Shown: piece by piece, positions 59,401 to 64,000 of the stretch
Layout of the letters: the number at the start of each line of letters is the position of its first letter
Numbering within the stretch: the stretch's first letter is position 1
NCBI GenBank assembly: GCA_009746045.1
Contig: RPFO01002133.1
Coordinates: 5,001 to 69,000 of the forward strand
From: Mesostigma viride
Taxonomy: Eukaryota > Streptophyta > Mesostigmatophyceae > Mesostigmatales > Mesostigmataceae
DNA: 64,000 nucleotides
Direction: 5' to 3'
Made by a program: the position numbers and the translations under genes
The notes under the pieces: model-generated
Databases searched by the model: none
What the model was told of the DNA's origin: nothing
Seen by the model: only the letters and a program-made list of their open reading frames with translations

Positions 59401-62400
59401 ACCTTTTCTTTTTAGCTCCCTCGTTCCTTTCTGGTATTGTTTTGAGCCCGCCTCGGCGACGATTTTCCGTGGGACGAATGAAGCAAGTGATGTCCACGAT
59501 ACTGTACTGACCAGCATGGAGGGAACATACAGATGAGGAAAGCGTAGAGTTTACCCTAAACGCTACAGTAACGCTGCTTTGAGCATACAATACATTACTA
59601 AATACAGTTTGATGTAAATAGGATTGGCGCTGCCATGGAAGGTAAGAATCCTCTTTATCAGCTCCGTGCTTCTTCCCGCAGATGCTGGCCTTGCCCATAC
59701 GCCTGACATGCTTTGAACTTCCCCGCAACACGTGCACACACATACAATCCCCCCTCCCCCGCTTCAACCCCCCCTCCCCTCACCCCCCTGCACCCTATCT
59801 ATCCACCCATCTCCCCTTGCCTGGGACATGACCCTTGCACCTGCAGGGTGCAGACGTTTGTGGAGATGGTGCACGAGCTGGTGTACGATGTGCTCATGGC
59901 CAAGGTTCGCTGGCGATTTGCCAACGTAGCGGCCATGCCCGTCTGGCGCGAAGCGGTGGAACAGAACGAGTTTGAGCTGCCCAGCTTCAACGTGTACCCG
60001 CTCCCGTACGTGTGGTAGAGAGTTGTAGTATCACGGGTCATGTAGCTGGACACCTGCCTGTTCGTGTACGCATTATAGACTATTGTACTGTAGTGTCATG
60101 AGTAACATAATCCGTACCTGCCCGGTCGTGCGCATACCTGGTGTGGCCCATGCTATGAAGATTGTGGCTGCGTTCCGCTACGTATTTGATCCGCCACGTT
60201 TTGGTAATGAATCTGTACCTCCAAGTTTTGGTAATTAATATGTACCCACTCCCGTAATTGCCTAGTGTGGCCCACGCTTTTGATATCATGGCCGTGTTCC
60301 GGTAGGTAGTTAATCAACACTTACGTGTAAGTAAGTGTGTCTGCGTGCTTCTTAAATGGTAAATCAACATTTACCTGCTGCCATATTAACTGCACAGGTT
60401 TGTAGTCTCGCGAGTATCATGATTACACAACATAACAGAAGTTGCATCTACCCACTCCTGCACGTGTGGCCCGCGCTACAAGTACTACGGCTGCGTTCAC
60501 TTCCATTGTGGGTCCGCTCGATAGCCAGTGGATGTGTACCCGCTCCCCTATATGTAGACATCAAAGAGCAGACAAGCAATAGCTGATGAGTACCCGCTCC
60601 CCTGTATGTAGACATCAAAGAGCAGACAAGTAGTAGCTGATGAGTACCCGCTCCCCTTTATGTAGACATCAAAGAGCATACCAGTAGTAGCTGATGAGTA
60701 CCCGCTCCCCTATATGTAGACATCAAAGAGCATACCAGTAGTAGCTGATGAGTACCCGCCCCCCTTTATGTAGACATCAAAGAGCAGACAAGTAGTGGCT
60801 GATGAGTACCCGCTCCCCTTTATGTAGACATCAAAGAGCAGACAAGTAGTAGCTGATGAGTACCCGCTCCCCTTTATGTAGACATCAAAGAGCATACCAG
60901 TAGTAGCTGATGAGTACATGCGTGCCCATCTGCCCCGCTGGTTTGAGCTCCATCTACCCTGTTCCCCTACGTGCGATACTAGGGGATTGGATTAGGAAAA
61001 TATAAATAAAAATATAAATATAGGGTGGCGCTCTAGTCAGGCAGTTGCGTGTACCAAAGAGACAACCAGCTTGTACTTTTATCATGGATTGAATGAACGT
61101 CTACCCAATGCCGACCGTGGGGCATCTGCCAGCGAGTTTGTGATTACGTGAATAGTCGAAGTGAGTACGTCGATTGTCAATTTGTTTGGTACTTTCATGG
61201 CCTCGGATGAAGGCGGTTGTACCTTCTTATCTTGTAGTGATTTACTTATATGCTTGTGGGAAAATGTTATAAATCAGTATGTACCTACGCCTGCATGGGG
61301 CCTGGCAGGATGGTGTACCTCTAGGCAAATCGTTGATCATCAGTGCTCTAGTTGGTTAGTTGACGGCCCTTCTCCTGTATGTTACATAGGATAGGCCCAT
61401 TTTGCAAACGTGGGGGTGGGGGGGGGGGGGGAGGCTTAATGCCCCTCTAACCGGACGACGGACGTAAACTTTCAGAATAAGATAGCCTCCCTGCTGACCC
61501 GGACCTGCTAAACAGGTCGCTTTGTAGGTTTATGCCGGTGATTTTTTTGGGGGGGGGGAGTACCGTCGCAGTTCCTACTACCCCCTGGGTTGAAAATGGG
61601 CCTAAAGTTGTGCAGTGCCTGCTATCATCAAGCTATAAGAGATTCCCTGTACTTGAGCGAAGTAATGATGAGGATGTTCCTGTCGTGGTGGGCCCACAAA
61701 TATTGGCATCACGCGTCCATCACGCGTCCCTGCCCACCCCTGCAGCTACATCACCTCGGTGGGTGAGTACCTGCTGATGCTGCCGCAGCAACTCGAGCAG
61801 CTGACGATCCACCTGGAGGGCAGCGGCGGCATGCAGGCAGGAGGGGGCGGCGGCGAGGGCGAGGAATCCTACCTGGCCAGCGAATGGATGTTCCGGGTAA
61901 GGCCCCCCGCATATGCCTTTTCTTTTCCTTTCTGTTTTCTAGAGAGTGCGTACTGAAAGCGATTTTATAATCGATAGCGAATGGATGTTCGGGGTATGGC
62001 CGCGCATTCCTTTTTGTCCCTTACCCCCGTCTTCTTTGAGCGGATGGTAAAAATAGAGCAGAGTTCGTTTTATCTTGGTTTGTTTCCGAGATGGAAACAT
62101 GCTGATTATCTAGAGTACACATACAGTCATTCCCGCGTTAAGTTACGATTCTTAAGGTTACATTCCCGCCTTAAGTTACGACGAAATGTGGGCGGCGACC
62201 GTAACTTAAACCTGGGTGCCATCGCAACTTAACGCGGCATTGAGCCAAACTGTAGGCGTCAGGCTACTTTTGGCTGCGGAGGAGGCCATTTTTGGCCAAG
62301 TCGGGACGTCCGGACTCCGAAATAGGGGACCCGCTATGCTATTAGCTCAGTGAGACGACTCAATCTAACTAAGATTGTGACGTTACAGTTTGTAAAGGAA

Positions 62401-63493
62401 GCGAAATAGGCCATTCTGAATGCTCCACTTATCAAATAGTCGCAATTAGGCCGAGCTCGGCAGGGAACAGCGAACCCGGATTCAGTTCCCGGAACACAGA
62501 ACACAGAGTCACAGAACATAGCTTGCGCCGGCAGGTATGGCAGGATGAACTGCTGAGCCGGATCTGAACTGAGGTGAACTAGCAAAGTCGCAGCTGCGCA
62601 GCCTCGCTATCAGCCTATCACCCAAGCATCCCGCAGCGCCCAGCCTCGCCGCATCCAGAAATAGTACGAAATCCGGTACTTTGAGCGGCCTTGATGCTGC
62701 AGCTGAATCGGGCTTGACGAGAGCTGTCGAATGCCGTGTAGAAGTCCGTCAGAGGAGGAGGGGGTGGGCTGCTAGCCTAATTCTACCGTTAAGTTACGCT
62801 CCCGCGTTAAGTTACGACGCCCTGAAATTGGCGGCGATCGTAACTTAGGGCGGGAATGACTGTAGCTGAAGTGCCCCATGTGCGTGTGTGCAGCGAACAA
62901 TTGCCCCACCAAAGATGATGGCGCAAGATCACAGGAGTTCCAAGTGATGAGAATGAAGGTCAGACAAACCGAAGGTTAGATCCTTTCTCTCCTATACACC
63001 TCTCCATATCTTGCTATATCTCCCTCTCCCTCTCCAATACCTCATTCTAACCCACACCCTTTATTACCTTAATTCGGCCAAAATGCCACTGTACTTTTTT
63101 ATAACCCACAACCTGTGTACCATACAGGTGGCTGAGGGCGTTGCATCCCTCCATGTCACCAAGCAATGTCACAGCTCACTTCCACCCTACCCCACTGCAA
63201 CCCAAATGCCGCTACACCTGCACTTTATAATCATCGCAGGTGGCTGAGGGCGCCATCTCCTCTACACCACCGAACAAGACCAAAACTCACTTCTACCCTA
63301 CCCCACTGTGACCCGCTCTCTATCACTGACGCAGGTGGCGGAGGGTGCCGTGTCCCTCTACGCGACGGAGCTGCTCTCCATCAAGGTGCTGAGTGACCCA
63401 GGGGCGGCCCAGCTCGGGGCGGACATCGAGTACATCTGCAACGTACTCACCGCGCTCAGCGTGGCCGTGCCTCCGTCGCTGGCCACCTTCCAG
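47425..63493 (+). CDS. COG7: COG7, conserved oligomeric Golgi complex subunit 7 (3' end outside the window)
   Basis: Subunit of the eight-protein COG tether for retrograde vesicles at the Golgi. Fourteen exons were rebuilt with consistent phases: 47425-47709, 49817-49975, 50495-50791, 51112-51163, 52255-52436, 53565-53924, 55641-55920, 56480-56657, 57283-57507, 57840-58114, 59056-59281, 59847-60005, 61746-61896, 63335-63493 (996 residues; plant COG7 is near 840 complete). Family motifs include [13 protein letters not shown] at the start, [12 protein letters not shown], then [83 protein letters not shown] and [13 protein letters not shown]. Sequence order follows land-plant COG7 closely. Extra length comes from Gly/Ser-rich inserts in exons 6, 9, 10, 11 and 13. 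The small exon 4 (51112-51163) is inferred mainly from phase. The final C-terminal exon lies beyond 63493, probably past the window edge. Confidence 0.93.
48100..48340. repeat. (GGGCGT)n hexanucleotide array, COG7 intron 1
   Basis: About 38 copies of GTGGGC, flanked by GCGTGC variants. Confidence 0.97.
48580..49670. repeat. 40-bp tandem repeat, about 27 copies, COG7 intron 1
   Basis: Unit of exactly 40 bases containing CCCCTGCCACCGCTGTCGTC and CTGGTTTGCCGTTATCCCAA, almost invariant. It is followed by degenerate CCACCCCCTTGCC units (49670-49805) that lead into the exon 2 acceptor. There are no spacers, so it is not a CRISPR. Because 40 is not a multiple of 3 the array is open in several frames, giving misleading ORFs. 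Confidence 0.97.
52985..53305. repeat. 51-bp tandem repeat, about 6 copies, COG7 intron 5
   Basis: Unit with CCTTAGCCTTTAAGTAGCGA and CCGTCTCATCTTGTTTGATT, with a few substitutions per copy. It is preceded by a CGCC-rich stretch (52890-52935). Confidence 0.92.
54718..54903. repeat. Long hairpin / small fold-back element, COG7 intron 6
   Basis: Arms of about 68 bases (54718-54788 and 54838-54903) flank a loop of about 50 bases. Landmarks are AGTGGGCGC, TAGGGGTA, CATGGACACGCAGGAGCCAT and GGCCCATTACAATCC, which recur inverted. It is probably a MITE-like element. Confidence 0.85.
54985..55460. repeat. CAACCACCCAACCC-type minisatellite, COG7 intron 6
   Basis: 11-base CAACCACCCCC units change to 14-base AACCACCCAACCCC units, with occasional CTACCC, CTCAAC variants. 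It lies just upstream of exon 7 and is very C-rich. Confidence 0.95.
58735..58980. repeat. About 58-bp tandem repeat, COG7 intron 10
   Basis: Four copies containing TATGCCTCCCCACCCCTTTT, ATTCCTCTT and GCTCTGTGTTTGGCCATGCT. Confidence 0.92.
60525..60925. repeat. 54-bp tandem repeat derived from the exon 12 end, COG7 intron 12
   Basis: Seven copies of a 54-base unit containing GAGTACCCGCTCCCCTTTAT and GTAGACATCAAAGAGCA. The GTACCCGCTCCC core equals the last bases of exon 12 (GTGTACCCGCTCCC then GTACGT at 60005). Confidence 0.92.
62124..62862. mobile_element. 739-bp DNA-transposon-like element with TA duplication, COG7 intron 13
   Basis: Ends are CAGTCATTCCCGCGTTAAGT and, inverted, ACTTAGGGCGGGAATGACTG, each flanked by TA. 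Internal sub-terminal copies of the TTAAGTTACG motif occur near 62165, 62205, 62790 and 62810. TIRs beginning CAG with TA target duplication fit the Tc1/mariner-pogo superfamily. No transposase is present, so it is a non-autonomous copy. Confidence 0.8.
63125..63345 (+). repeat. Two decayed upstream copies of the COG7 exon 14 acceptor and exon start
   Basis: At 63129 and 63239 the sequences ACAG|GTGGCTGAGGGCGTTGCATC and GCAG|GTGGCTGAGGGCGCCATCTC precede the real GCAG|GTGGCGGAGGGTGCCGTGTC at 63335. Copies are about 100 bases apart, with CACTTC.ACCCTACCCCACTG in between. The real one alone keeps the family sequence beyond the first codons. Confidence 0.88.
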
Positions 63494-64000
63494 GTAAGGT
63501 CCAGGGAAGGGGGCCGTGTGCGGTAAGGTCCAGGGCAGGGGGCCATGTGCGGTAAGGGCCATATGATCAACGGTGTTTGGCGTATGAAATTCATATGCCA
63601 ATTAATTTACGCCCAACCCCGGTATATGAAGCGGTACGTGTGAGCCCTCACCAGAGGTGCTTGACATCATTCGTAAGGATACCTAAACGATGACAACGTG
63701 TCTGGCCTTTGACCAGAGGTGCTTGACATCATTCGTAAGGATACCTAAACGATGACAACGTGTCTGGCCTTTGACCAGAGGTGCTTGACATCATTCGTAA
63801 GGATACCTAAACGATGACAACGTGTCTGGCCTTCGAAGCTGTGGCACTGGATGGTTCACGAACTGCGAAGCTGTGGTTGCATGCCCTTCTCTCTTGGCCA
63901 CCGTCTCTTGTCCACGCACGCGATGGGTAAAAAGACAATAAGGGAAAGGAACCGGAAGCAAGGTATAAATAAATGGTTGTCTCCTTGATATAAATAAAAG
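63494..64000. other. COG7 intron 14 (partial) with donor duplications and a 62-bp tandem repeat
   Basis: The exon 14 donor GTAAGGTCCAGGGAAGGGGG is repeated twice more within 65 bases. A 62-base unit containing GACCAGAGGTGCTTGACATC and ATTCGTAAGGATACCTAAAC occurs three times at about 63640-63835. No further COG7 exon was recognised before the edge. Confidence 0.7.

Noticed and set aside
62336-62400. tRNA-like A-box TTAGCTCAGTGAGACG
   Set aside because: No matching cloverleaf or B box at the right distance; lies inside a DNA transposon remnant.

Overview
This is a eukaryotic nuclear window, most likely from a green-lineage alga. The gene products resemble the land-plant forms of their families, genes are split by many GT-AG introns (plus one GC-AG), and the spaces between exons are packed with simple repeats, LINE and SINE fragments and fold-back elements. 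I see no bacterial operon, CRISPR array, rRNA or convincing tRNA. Species cannot be fixed from the sequence alone.

Layout. Positions 524-9082 are one giant inverted repeat with ~2.8-3.5 kb arms, whose inner ends are (GGAT)n/(GCAT)n arrays; the ~2.2 kb loop carries LINE and SINE tails. Positions 9083-11524 hold retroelement fragments. Four protein-coding genes follow, and all were rebuilt exon by exon with matching splice phases. (1) 11525-22244, minus: a YJU2B/CCDC130 (CWC16) splicing factor. (2) 25516-35488, plus: a 2011-residue protein that starts as an ATG13 HORMA domain and ends as an Atos (FAM214) domain, the two joined within one uninterrupted 3.5 kb exon. (3) 40375-46693, minus: EMC10, a subunit of the ER membrane protein complex. 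(4) 47425 to beyond the right edge, plus: COG7, a subunit of the conserved oligomeric Golgi tethering complex, lacking only its C-terminal end here. Genes 1/2 and 3/4 are divergent pairs; 2/3 are convergent and separated by LINE fragments.

The genes share broad housekeeping themes (splicing, autophagy, ER insertion, Golgi trafficking), but nothing shows them to be one system. The most unusual signals are the ATG13-Atos fusion and a recurrent intron architecture: in all four genes, the last ~20-40 bases of an exon plus its splice donor (or, once, the acceptor plus exon start) reappear as decayed tandem copies inside the adjacent intron, as if introns had grown by repeated duplication across splice junctions.
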